From Rikenellaceae bacterium (GTDB taxonomy: Bacteria > Bacteroidota > Bacteroidia > Bacteroidales > Rikenellaceae), in contig SUZD01000003.1 in assembly GCA_015060105.1 (NCBI GenBank), forward strand, positions 1-64,000: 64,000 nt of DNA. The letters run 5' to 3'. Below are positions 8,571 through 16,516 of this stretch, in pieces. Position numbers and translations under genes: made by a program. The notes below the pieces were generated by a model. That model worked only from the letters and a program-made list of their open reading frames with translations, was not told the DNA's origin and did no database searches. Every line of letters begins with the position of its first letter. The first letter of the stretch is position 1.

Positions 8571-10358
8571 ATGAGAAAAATAATCAATAATCTGTTTGTC
8601 GTACTGCTGATGGCGTGCGCTGTGGTCGGTTGTAAGGAGGAGGTCGATTATGGCGACCACGACCGTACCTCGGTTGTGACGTTGTCGAAATCGGCTGTCA
8701 ATATCGGCTGGGAGGGTGGTAGCTCGGCGGAAATAACCGTGACCGTCCCCCGCTTTGGCTGGAAGGCCGAGTACGATGCACATTGGTTGAGTGTGACACC
8801 CGATACCACCAATCTTGTAGGCTCGACACAGGTAACCTTGCTTGTTATGGAGAACACTTCGGAGGAGCCACGAGAGGCGGTTGTTACCTTCTTGTCGGGT
8901 AATGTCGAACAGAAGCTCAATGTCAAACAGGTGGGTTACGGACAGATTGCCAGCGACGTTAATCACCCCGACGGAAATGCCAATAAGTGGATGTTCGAGG
9001 TGCTCAAAGAGCGATATTTGTGGAATACATTGTTGGAAGACGCCTATCCCGATTACGCTTGCAACTACAATAACTTCCTTGCCAATACTCTGATTCCGCT
9101 CAAAGGTAATGAACTTGATGGCGGTCGTATCGATGGTGCAAGATATCTCTATTCAACAGTATCGCGTGTACCCGCCTCGGCAACCCGAAGTGGCGAGCAG
9201 ACTCGTGCAGGTGTTTCGACCCTCTACCCCTCGTTCGGTATTGCAACAATAGGCCTTGTGTCGGTTGATGAGGATTTGGTCTATCTGCGTGTGACAAGCA
9301 TCAATCCCGAATCGCCAGCCGAGCGTGCCGAGATACAGCGTGGCGAGTATATCGGCGAGATTAACGGCGAGGAGATTACTCGTGTCAATGTGAATGCCAT
9401 GTGCAACAAACTGCTGTATCCCAATGGTGGCTCTATCCAGCTGACAATGATGCGCAGTTCGGAGTTCCAAGGCGAATTCTATTTCAGCGAGGACCGCAAA
9501 GTGAATTTGAGTACAGCCAATATAGGTAACAACCCCGTTGTGGCATATTCGATTTTGGAACACGTTGGCAAAAAAGTGGGATATGTGGCATATAACTCGT
9601 TTGTGTCGGGCGTTACTTCAAATCCTACGGCCTATGACCTCGAATTGCAAAATGTATTTGATGAGTTTGTGGCAGAGGGTATCGACGAGCTGGTTGTTGA
9701 TTTGAGATATAATAATGGCGGTCTGGTGTCAAGCTGTCAGAAGTTGTGCAGTATGATTGCACCCTCCGACAAACTTGGCGAGGTGGCCTTTACTTTGCGT
9801 CACAACGAACAGTTGGAGGCTACGTTGCCAGAGTCCCAAAAACAGGTAAAACTGCTCACATCGTATGCCGAGAGCAATGTCAATATGAGCCGAGTATATT
9901 TCATCGTGTCGGACCAATCGGCTTCGGCCAGCGAGATGGTAATTGTCGGCATGGAGGGTTTGGGTGTCGATGTTACGGTTGTGGGACTTACCACCGAGGG
10001 TAAGAATGTCGGTATGGAGGTTATCACAAAGTATGTCGATGGTTACAACTACGAGTTCTCGCCCGTGACTTTCCAAATATTCAATGCAAAAGACGAGTCG
10101 AATTACTCGACGGGTATCCGTGCCGATTACGAGGTTGATGAGTGGGGTGACTTGCGCTCGGACGGTTGGAAACCATTGGGCGACCCCGAGGAGGTTATGC
10201 TCAATATGGCGCTTAATCTGATTACGGGTAATACGACAAGAAGTTTTGTCGAGGTGTCGCCTGCGCCCCAAATACAAAACCGTTTTGAACGTTTGAAATA
10301 TAACGACCCGAAGGCGCTGCGTGGCGCATTGCTGACCTCAGAAGTGGAGCAGGAGTAG
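8571..10358 (+). CDS. Lipoprotein with BACON, PDZ and S41 peptidase domains
   Basis: A 595-residue exported lipoprotein: signal sequence with lipobox ending VVGC (Cys21), then a BACON-type beta-sandwich (about residues 35-125, ending LNVKQVG), a PDZ-like segment (about 220-285, SPAERAEIQRGEYIGEING), and a tail-specific protease (S41) core with DLRYNNGG and the nucleophile motif SDQSASASEM around residues 447-456. S41/Ctp proteases cleave proteins at exposed C-termini; surface S41 lipoproteins are common in Bacteroidota. The substrate is unknown. BACON domains often mediate mucin or carbohydrate contact, but that role here is inferred. It has its own promoter, so it is probably monocistronic. 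Confidence 0.88.
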   Translation: MRKIINNLFVVLLMACAVVGCKEEVDYGDHDRTSVVTLSKSAVNIGWEGGSSAEITVTVPRFGWKAEYDAHWLSVTPDTTNLVGSTQVTLLVMENTSEEPREAVVTFLSGNVEQKLNVKQVGYGQIASDVNHPDGNANKWMFEVLKERYLWNTLLEDAYPDYACNYNNFLANTLIPLKGNELDGGRIDGARYLYSTVSRVPASATRSGEQTRAGVSTLYPSFGIATIGLVSVDEDLVYLRVTSINPESPAERAEIQRGEYIGEINGEEITRVNVNAMCNKLLYPNGGSIQLTMMRSSEFQGEFYFSEDRKVNLSTANIGNNPVVAYSILEHVGKKVGYVAYNSFVSGVTSNPTAYDLELQNVFDEFVAEGIDELVVDLRYNNGGLVSSCQKLCSMIAPSDKLGEVAFTLRHNEQLEATLPESQKQVKLLTSYAESNVNMSRVYFIVSDQSASASEMVIVGMEGLGVDVTVVGLTTEGKNVGMEVITKYVDGYNYEFSPVTFQIFNAKDESNYSTGIRADYEVDEWGDLRSDGWKPLGDPEEVMLNMALNLITGNTTRSFVEVSPAPQIQNRFERLKYNDPKALRGALLTSEVEQE

Positions 10359-10386
10359 GGCGTTTGTGAGTTCGATGGATAATTTT

Positions 10387-10394
10387 TACCTTTG
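10387..10394 (+). promoter_or_regulatory. Promoter -7 box for the DHH phosphoesterase-asnA operon
   Basis: TACCTTTG, 20 bases before the ATG at 10415. Confidence 0.55.
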
Positions 10395-10414
10395 TACGTT
10401 TAAGAGATTGATTT

Positions 10415-11449
10415 ATGATACTTTCGGACGAAAATATTGCACGACTTGCCGAGATAATTGATGCGACACAACCCAAGCGAATGGTTGTGGTGTCGCACTT
10501 TAATCCCGATGGCGATGCCATTGGCTCGACGCTGGCGTGGCGACGACTTTTGAAGAGTATGGGACACGAGGTCGAGTGCGTTGTACCCAACCGATTCCCG
10601 AGCTTTTTGTCGTGGATTGACGATGTTGATAAGATTCGCATTTTCAAAGACGATGCGGAGCGCTGTTCCCAAATTATAGCCGAGGCTGATGTGCTCTTCT
10701 TCCTCGATTTGAATAACGTATCGCGTTTGGAGGAGATGTCGGCATCTTTCGAGGCTAATACCAAAGCGCAAAAGGTGCTTATCGACCACCATTTGCAACC
10801 AATGGAGAATTTCTTTGACTTGATGTTCTCGCAACCCGACTCCTCTTCGACCTGTTTTCTGGTCTATAAGATTATCGAGCGAATGAAGGGTGTCGATGTT
10901 ATCGATACGGCTATGGCAAGTGCTCTATATGTCGGAATGATGACCGATACGGGTAACTTCACTTTCAGCTTCCTGACTCCCGATTTGTATCGCGCAGTGG
11001 CGGTGCTGGTCGAGAAGGGTATTGATATTGCCCGCATCAATGTCGAGGTCTATAACTCGCATACCGAGCAACGACTTCGCTTGTTGTCCTACTCGCTTGG
11101 ACCCAAGATGGAGGTGTTCGAGGGTGGCCGTGCAGCCTGCATCTCGTTGAGCGAGGCAGAGTTGCGTCGTTTCGAATTCCAACAAGGCGACTCCGAAGGT
11201 TTTGTAAACTATCCGCTCTCGATTAAGGGAGTGCTGATTTCGGCGATGTTCCAGCAAACACACCGATTTATCCGCGCATCGTTCCGCTCGCGTGGCGATA
11301 TGGACGTTAATATCTTTGCCCGTCGATACTTCAACGGTGGCGGACACAAAAACGCCGCAGGCGGTAAGTCGTTTGTGTCGCTCAAAGAGACGGTGGAGTA
11401 TTACAAACAGAGCGTAAGCGAGTATTTCAAAGAACAGAACATAGAATAA
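10415..11449 (+). CDS. DHH/DHHA1 phosphoesterase (NrnA-like nanoRNase / pAp phosphatase)
   Basis: A 344-residue enzyme with the DHH-family metal motifs in order: VSHFNPDGDAIGST (motif I), the Asp in FLDLNNVSRL (II), IDHH (III) and MTDTGNFTF (IV), and a DHHA1 substrate-binding domain at the C-terminus with GGGHKNAAGG. NrnA-type enzymes degrade 2-5-mer RNAs and/or 3'-phosphoadenosine 5'-phosphate using Mn2+; some relatives hydrolyse cyclic dinucleotide products. Which activity dominates cannot be read from sequence. asnA starts 13 bases downstream, suggesting a shared transcript. Confidence 0.9.
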   Translation: MILSDENIARLAEIIDATQPKRMVVVSHFNPDGDAIGSTLAWRRLLKSMGHEVECVVPNRFPSFLSWIDDVDKIRIFKDDAERCSQIIAEADVLFFLDLNNVSRLEEMSASFEANTKAQKVLIDHHLQPMENFFDLMFSQPDSSSTCFLVYKIIERMKGVDVIDTAMASALYVGMMTDTGNFTFSFLTPDLYRAVAVLVEKGIDIARINVEVYNSHTEQRLRLLSYSLGPKMEVFEGGRAACISLSEAELRRFEFQQGDSEGFVNYPLSIKGVLISAMFQQTHRFIRASFRSRGDMDVNIFARRYFNGGGHKNAAGGKSFVSLKETVEYYKQSVSEYFKEQNIE

Positions 11450-11462
11450 AACCCAAATATAA

Positions 11463-12503
11463 ATGTCGAACGTCTATAAACCCGCAGGCTATCACAACCT
11501 GCTACATACAGAGGAGAATACCGAGAAGGCGATTAAACTCGTCAAGGATATGTTCCAAACAAACCTCGCAGCACAACTTTCGTTGTTGCGTGTTACGGCA
11601 CCTATGGTGGTGCTCAAAGGTACAGGCCTGAATGACGATTTGAATGGCGTGGAACGTCCCGTAACCTTCCCGATTAAGGATATGAGCGATAGCCCTGCCG
11701 AGGTCGTACACTCGCTTGCAAAGTGGAAACGTATGAAACTCGGACAACTTGGTGTTGAGCCGGGTCGAGGACTATATACCGATATGAACGCATTGCGTCC
11801 CGACGAGGAGTTGGATAATATCCACTCTATCTATGTTGATCAATGGGATTGGGAGAGGGTTATCACTCGTGAGGAGCGCACTCTCGAATTTCTCAAAAAG
11901 ATGGTGCGACGCATCTACGAGGCGGTTAAGGTTACCGAAAACCTTATCTATGTCGAGTTCCCGCAAATTACACCGATATTGCCCGAGGAGATATATTTTG
12001 TTCACGCCGAGGAGTTGGCGGCGCGTTGGCCCGAGTTGAGTGCCAAAGAGCGTGAGAATAAAATTGTGAAGGAGTACGGCGCGGTGTTTATCATCGGTAT
12101 CGGCTCGGTACTCTCGACAGGCGAGGCTCACGATGGTCGTGCAGCCGACTATGACGATTGGTCAACACCCAACTCCGATGGTTATGTGGGTTTGAATGGC
12201 GATATTCTCGTTTGGAATCCCGTGTTGGAGCGTGCTTTCGAGATTTCGTCGATGGGTATTCGTGTCGATGAGCAGGCGTTGGAGCGTCAGCTGGCAGAGC
12301 GCGGACAAGAGTGGAAACGCGATTTGCTCTTCCATAAAATGTTGTTGGAGGGTAAACTGCCATACACTATTGGTGGAGGTATCGGCCAATCGCGTCTGTG
12401 TATGTTGCTTCTGCGTAAGGCGCACATCGGCGAGATTCAATGTAGCATTTGGCCCGACGCTATGCGCGAGGAGTGCGAAAAGGCGGGCATACATTTAGTA
12501 TAA
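11463..12503 (+). CDS. asnA: Aspartate--ammonia ligase
   Basis: A 346-residue ammonia-dependent asparagine synthetase (AsnA), related to class II tRNA synthetases. It makes asparagine from aspartate, ammonia and ATP. The full family length and hallmark segments are present: an N-terminal helix with SLLRVTAPM, the ERPVTFPI strand, KWKRMKLG, the WDWE motif, and the C-terminal nucleotide-binding GGGIGQSRLCMLLL. It follows the DHH gene by 13 bases and precedes the nuclease by 19 bases. Confidence 0.97.
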   Translation: MSNVYKPAGYHNLLHTEENTEKAIKLVKDMFQTNLAAQLSLLRVTAPMVVLKGTGLNDDLNGVERPVTFPIKDMSDSPAEVVHSLAKWKRMKLGQLGVEPGRGLYTDMNALRPDEELDNIHSIYVDQWDWERVITREERTLEFLKKMVRRIYEAVKVTENLIYVEFPQITPILPEEIYFVHAEELAARWPELSAKERENKIVKEYGAVFIIGIGSVLSTGEAHDGRAADYDDWSTPNSDGYVGLNGDILVWNPVLERAFEISSMGIRVDEQALERQLAERGQEWKRDLLFHKMLLEGKLPYTIGGGIGQSRLCMLLLRKAHIGEIQCSIWPDAMREECEKAGIHLV

Positions 12504-12522
12504 CAATAAATAACGGCATACG

Positions 12523-13824
12523 ATGAGAAACTGGAAATTGTTTGCCCTGATGATGGGCGTAATGTTAAACCTCGTTGGTTGCGAAATGGCGACACCCGAA
12601 GGTGGCGAAGATGGTGATGGCGAAGTTCCCGCAACCAATGTAAGTGTAGTGTTGAAGAGTGTTAATGTGACCGACAACAAGGTTACCGTAAGCGGTACTT
12701 ACTTTATGCTTGCGGGTGACGAGGAGGTTACAAGAGTCTGCGTGGCATATCGTCCGACAAGTACATTCCAACGAGTTGAGGTCGATTGTGCTCTCAAAAC
12801 TCCTTTTGAGGCAAGTTTCACTCTCGAAGAGGGCAAGTATGCCGTATGTGCTTATGTCTATGTGGGCGAACTCCCATTCCGCAGTGACGAGACATATATC
12901 ACAATAACGGCCCCCGGAACAACCCCAGAGCCGGAGCCCGAACCAGAGCCCGAACCCGAACCCGAACCCGAACCCGAGCCCGAGCCCGAGCCGGAACCGA
13001 GCGACTACGACAAAGGCTATGTGAAACATACGGGTTGGGCCGAGCAACCAGCATTCCGTAAGGGTGACGATTACTACTACTCGTCGCACTTGTGTGCAGG
13101 AGGCGAGAAAGCGAAGAATGGTAATGTGATGCGTAACTTCTCGGTATGTTACAGCGCCCAACACCACTGCCCTTATTGGGTGGCAGGCCCGATGCACATC
13201 TGCTATCGTGGTGGCTCGGGACGTAATGATGCGTACAAACCCGACCCGGGTATTCCCAGCAATATTCAACAATACTACACGAGCTATTCGGGTGGTTGTA
13301 ATAAGGGTCATATGATTGCCTCGAATGAGCGTACAATCTCGCCTGCAACCAACAAACAGGTATTTTATTATTCCAATATCGCTCCGCAATACTCTTCGAC
13401 ATTTAATACGGGTGGCGGTGCTTGGAACAACCTCGAAGATTTGGTAAACGACTATTGGTGTACCGATACTCTCTACCAAGTTGTGGGTTGCTATTTCGAT
13501 ACCTATACCGACGCCTATGGTCAGACAGCAACGCCCAAAACGGCGGAGTGTGGTGGTCAGGATACAAGTATCCCGACAATGTTCTATATGGCTTTGTTGC
13601 GCACCAAAGGTGGTCGCACGGGTAAGAGCGTGAAAAATTGTAGCGCAAGCGAGTTGCAATGTGTCGCTTTCGTAATGCGTCATACAATGGAGAAGGGACA
13701 CGAGCCCGAGGCACGCGATTTGATTAGCATTGCCGAGTTGGAGCGAATAACAGGCTTTACATACTTCCCCAATGTGCCTAATGCTCCGAAATCGACATTC
13801 AAAGCGTCGGATTGGGATTTATAA
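12523..13824 (+). CDS. Secreted DNA/RNA non-specific endonuclease lipoprotein with Pro-Glu linker
   Basis: A 433-residue lipoprotein: signal peptide with lipobox LVGC (Cys20), a small beta domain (about 40-130), a linker of 12 alternating Pro-Glu units (residues 135-159), then a NUC1/EndA-type nuclease domain to the C-terminus. The nuclease motif is CNKGHMIAS with catalytic His263, a variant of the family's DRGH, followed by the metal-ligand Asn in YYSNIAPQ. Such enzymes need Mg2+ and cut single- and double-stranded DNA and RNA. Surface anchoring suggests scavenging of extracellular nucleic acid or biofilm DNA. The neighbours do not explain its role. Confidence 0.85.
   Translation: MRNWKLFALMMGVMLNLVGCEMATPEGGEDGDGEVPATNVSVVLKSVNVTDNKVTVSGTYFMLAGDEEVTRVCVAYRPTSTFQRVEVDCALKTPFEASFTLEEGKYAVCAYVYVGELPFRSDETYITITAPGTTPEPEPEPEPEPEPEPEPEPEPEPEPSDYDKGYVKHTGWAEQPAFRKGDDYYYSSHLCAGGEKAKNGNVMRNFSVCYSAQHHCPYWVAGPMHICYRGGSGRNDAYKPDPGIPSNIQQYYTSYSGGCNKGHMIASNERTISPATNKQVFYYSNIAPQYSSTFNTGGGAWNNLEDLVNDYWCTDTLYQVVGCYFDTYTDAYGQTATPKTAECGGQDTSIPTMFYMALLRTKGGRTGKSVKNCSASELQCVAFVMRHTMEKGHEPEARDLISIAELERITGFTYFPNVPNAPKSTFKASDWDL
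12925..12999 (+). repeat. Hexanucleotide-type repeat coding a Pro-Glu linker
   Basis: Twelve and a half Pro-Glu codon pairs, mostly gagccc/gaaccc, encoding a rigid extended linker between the lipid-anchored part and the nuclease domain. Such tracts can change length by slippage in units of 6 bases without breaking the frame. Confidence 0.9.
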
Positions 13825-13844
13825 TATTTAGTCACTCCTACACT

Positions 13845-14747
13845 ATGAAACTTTCGATAGTTATTGCCACATACAATCGTGCAGCCGACCTTGTGCGCTC
13901 GTTGGAGTCGCTGGTGGAGCAGACCCAATCGGTCCAGGATTGGGAGTGTGTGGTGGTAAATAACAACTCGAAAGATGATACCGAGGAGCAGTTTGTTCGT
14001 TTCTGCGAGCAACACCCGCGCCTCAATCTGCGTATGGTGCGCGAGCAAAATCAAGGATTGTCGTGGGCGCGCAATCGCGGTATAGCTGAAAGTCGTGGCG
14101 AGATAGTTGCCATTATCGATGACGACGAGACCGTCAATGCCGAGTTTGTCGAGGGGTATATCTCGCTATTTGAGAAATATCCCGAGGCGGCTGCGGCTGG
14201 CGGGCGCGTTGTTCCCCACTTTATGGGTGGTCGCCCTCGTTGGATGTCGCGCTATACCGAACGCCCCATTGCGGGTACACTCGACCTCGGAAGTGAGATA
14301 AAACCTTTTGAGAAAGGTTATCCTGCGGGTGGCAATATGGCTATGCGCCGTAGTGCTATCGAGGAGTTGGGGGCGTTTGATACGGCACTTGGACGTACGG
14401 GCTCCAATCCGATGGGTGGCGAGGAGAAAGAGATTATGTATCGCTTTGCCAAAGCCGGAAAGGCTATTTATTATACGCCCACGCCTGTAATCTACCACTA
14501 TATCCCCGAATCGAAATTGACTATGGAGTATTTTGACCGCTTGTGCCGTATGTGTGGCGCAAGTGAGCGCGTGATGGCTCAAAAGTCGGGTCGTCTGTTG
14601 CGTGCCAAGGTTGCCGAAGTGGCGAAATGGGGGGCAACGCTTGTGATTGCCGCGTGGTATGTGCTCGGAGGCAATCCTCCGAAAGCATCAATGCTTGTGC
14701 GTCTGCGTCGTGGCGTTTCGCGCGGATTGTTTGACTGCGCAAAATAG
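13845..14747 (+). CDS. Family 2 glycosyltransferase
   Basis: A 300-residue GT-A fold glycosyltransferase. Nucleotide-sugar binding is indicated by SIVIATYNRAADL at the N-terminus, the metal-binding acidic triplet in AIIDDDE (about residues 92-97), and an acceptor-side GGEEKEIMYRF motif near residue 195. A weak hydrophobic segment near residues 265-285 may attach it to the membrane. It probably builds a surface polysaccharide or glycoprotein glycan; donor and acceptor cannot be read. An in-frame start 33 bases upstream is less likely because the conserved strand begins right at the chosen Met. A terminator follows at 14804-14825. Confidence 0.88.
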   Translation: MKLSIVIATYNRAADLVRSLESLVEQTQSVQDWECVVVNNNSKDDTEEQFVRFCEQHPRLNLRMVREQNQGLSWARNRGIAESRGEIVAIIDDDETVNAEFVEGYISLFEKYPEAAAAGGRVVPHFMGGRPRWMSRYTERPIAGTLDLGSEIKPFEKGYPAGGNMAMRRSAIEELGAFDTALGRTGSNPMGGEEKEIMYRFAKAGKAIYYTPTPVIYHYIPESKLTMEYFDRLCRMCGASERVMAQKSGRLLRAKVAEVAKWGATLVIAAWYVLGGNPPKASMLVRLRRGVSRGLFDCAK

Positions 14748-14803
14748 TCGTGGAGCGCATCTGACTGCATATTTATTCTACAAAAACGAAAAAAATCGAA
14801 ATG

Positions 14804-14825
14804 CCCCTTGACAAGGGGTATTTTT
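14804..14825 (+). terminator. Terminator after the glycosyltransferase gene
   Basis: Stem CCCCTT/AAGGGG with a three-base loop, followed by TATTTTT. It separates the host operon from the phage-derived block; the next promoter's -33 box overlaps the stem. Confidence 0.7.
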
Positions 14826-14839
14826 GTGTTATATATTTG
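14808..14839 (+). promoter_or_regulatory. Promoter of the phage-derived block
   Basis: TTG (14808-14810), 21 bases, then TATATTTG (14832-14839): a host-type Bacteroidota promoter. Transcription would start near 14846, giving a leader of about 250 bases before the first gene at 15096. Confidence 0.65.
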
Positions 14840-14849
14840 CACTCGCAAA

Positions 14850-15076
14850 CGGAGCAAATCAAAAACATCTGTAACAGCTCCGCGAAGGTCGCATCTGCCT
14901 GATGGGCCTCGCAAAATCAACAAACTTTTTAACATTTCGACCTCGGAACTCTGTGTTCCTGTGCTTTTCCACACCCTTATAAACCCTTCGAGGTCGGTTT
15001 TTCACATCTTTTCACATTTTTTCAACAACTGACGATACCTCGTTGTTGATAACTCCCACCTACTCGTCGGTATCGT
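14850..15076 (+). ncRNA. Structured leader RNA of the phage-derived block
   Basis: Four successive stems can be drawn in the untranslated leader: CGGAGC/GCTCCG (14850-14855 with 14877-14882), GCGAaGG/CCTCGC (14882-14888 with 14907-14912), CGACCTCG/CGAGGTCG (14938-14945 with 14989-14996, enclosing two small hairpins GGAAC/GTTCC and TGTG/CACA), and ACGATACC/GGTATCGT (15032-15039 with 15069-15076). The third is followed by GTTTTT, so it could also end transcription. It matches no RNA family I recognise. It could be a regulatory leader, an attenuator, or a separate RNA of about 155 bases. Confidence 0.5.
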
Positions 15077-15095
15077 CCCCAAAATCTATCTACAA

Positions 15096-15530
15096 ATGGA
15101 AGTTCAACTGCTGACAAAAACAATTATGACGGCAGCCGAGGCTCTCGGATATAGTACCGTCGTGGGTGATGTCACTCAAAAAGCCTGTTCGTTGCCCGAA
15201 CTACCTGCTCTTTGTTTGTCGCGACCCGTATTGCGCGACAAGCAAGGGCGACAATCGGGCGTAATTACCTATCGTTTGGAGTGTTCGCTAATACAGCCTG
15301 CCGATGAAATTGACGTGGCTGCCGACGAAGAGGCTTCGCATGAAGCTGACACCAAGCTGCTCCAAACGCTCTACAACCATGCGCTGACAATCATCGAGGC
15401 GGTCGATGCACTTGACGAGGTTTGCGATGTCGCCTGCATCTCTTCGACACCCTCAAAAGGGAGAGTAACCCCTTATGGTGACGTTACGCTGAAACTTGTG
15501 TTCGATGTCAAACTTAAATTCCGCAAGTAG
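15096..15530 (+). CDS. Phage-block protein 1, possible tail-completion/terminator protein
   Basis: A 144-residue protein of mixed helix and strand with no signal peptide. The pattern of an N-terminal helix, a central beta-hairpin (SGVITYRLECSLIQPA), a helix rich in acidic residues (about 70-105) and a final strand pair ending KLVFDVKLKFRK resembles small head-tail joining/tail-terminator proteins, but no motif proves this. First gene after the structured leader; the next gene starts 3 bases after its stop. Confidence 0.6.
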   Translation: MEVQLLTKTIMTAAEALGYSTVVGDVTQKACSLPELPALCLSRPVLRDKQGRQSGVITYRLECSLIQPADEIDVAADEEASHEADTKLLQTLYNHALTIIEAVDALDEVCDVACISSTPSKGRVTPYGDVTLKLVFDVKLKFRK

Positions 15531-15532
15531 TA

Positions 15533-16516
15533 ATGGGCGTTCGTTATCCAGCCGACTATGCGTCGGCATTTCAAAAAGTGGTTTTCGAGTTGAGCGGATT
15601 TTCACCCGACGCCGACGATTGTGTGGCGGTGGATATTATGGAGGGCTACAACAACGAGGCCTCGGGCGTCAAGTACTATTACGGGCATAATTTGATTGAG
15701 GTCGATGTGTCGGCGTATGCGCGTGCTGCGCTGAAAGTGGAGCCCGTTTCGTGGAGCGGATTATATCTGGCTTCGGTGCGAAGTGTGCCTATGTCGGTGC
15801 GAGTTGGGGGCTACCAATCCGAGAGAGTGTTGGTGTGTGCCGCTACTCAACCTCTGCCACTCAATACTCTGCTATCCAACCTGTCGAAACGTACAATCGC
15901 CCTTGATGAGCGTGATGAGATTGCCTTTGTGAGTGACGAGCGCGAGATTGTGTCCGATATTACGATAATCGACCGAAAGGGTACGGAGCACTACTTCGGA
16001 GGTATGTTATTCCTGTACGACAAAGGTGTGGCGGTGTACGGGCTCGATGTCGCCAAGGTAGCTATCGAGGCGCAAGAACGTGGTATTGCACCCGAGGATA
16101 TTGCGCAAATCATTGTCGGAGTGAAGCTGGGTGCCGAGAAACAGATACGTGTTACCTATGATGTGCGCTCAAATACAAATGGAGTGCGTCTTGCGTGGGT
16201 CAATCGTTTTGGCGCAATCGACTACTACACCTTCCCGAATATCATAGCATCGCATCTGGTGGCTTTGCCCGAAGACATTGTCGGCGAGCCTCGACGAAGT
16301 TACACCGAGTGTGAAATCTCGTCGGAAATCGTACCCCAAGAGATTGCCGAGGCGCTTGCCGATATAGTCACTTCGTCCAAGGTGTGGGTTGTCGAGGGCG
16401 ATACTTACACTCCGTGTGAGATAGTGACAGATGCCGTAGAGTGGTGTAACTGCTCGGCACCCACCGCTGTCAAATTGGTTATCAGAACTCAAAACACTCC
16501 GCAAAGCAATGGATAG
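15533..16516 (+). CDS. Phage-block protein 2, unknown structural-type protein
   Basis: A 327-residue protein I do not recognise. It is beta-rich, with no signal peptide or membrane segment. It sits between the small first protein and the large 782-residue protein, overlapping the latter by 8 bases, which suggests translational coupling and a shared assembly. Position suggests a tail or baseplate component. A short C-terminal region (about 270-327) has two Cys (EWCNC) that may be structural. No nuclease, protease or ATPase motif is seen. Confidence 0.65.
   Translation: MGVRYPADYASAFQKVVFELSGFSPDADDCVAVDIMEGYNNEASGVKYYYGHNLIEVDVSAYARAALKVEPVSWSGLYLASVRSVPMSVRVGGYQSERVLVCAATQPLPLNTLLSNLSKRTIALDERDEIAFVSDEREIVSDITIIDRKGTEHYFGGMLFLYDKGVAVYGLDVAKVAIEAQERGIAPEDIAQIIVGVKLGAEKQIRVTYDVRSNTNGVRLAWVNRFGAIDYYTFPNIIASHLVALPEDIVGEPRRSYTECEISSEIVPQEIAEALADIVTSSKVWVVEGDTYTPCEIVTDAVEWCNCSAPTAVKLVIRTQNTPQSNG

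Noticed and set aside
14938..15002. Ordinary terminator of the glycosyltransferase gene
   Set aside because: A better terminator lies at 14804-14825, before the block's own promoter, and this stem encloses two inner hairpins in a long loop.
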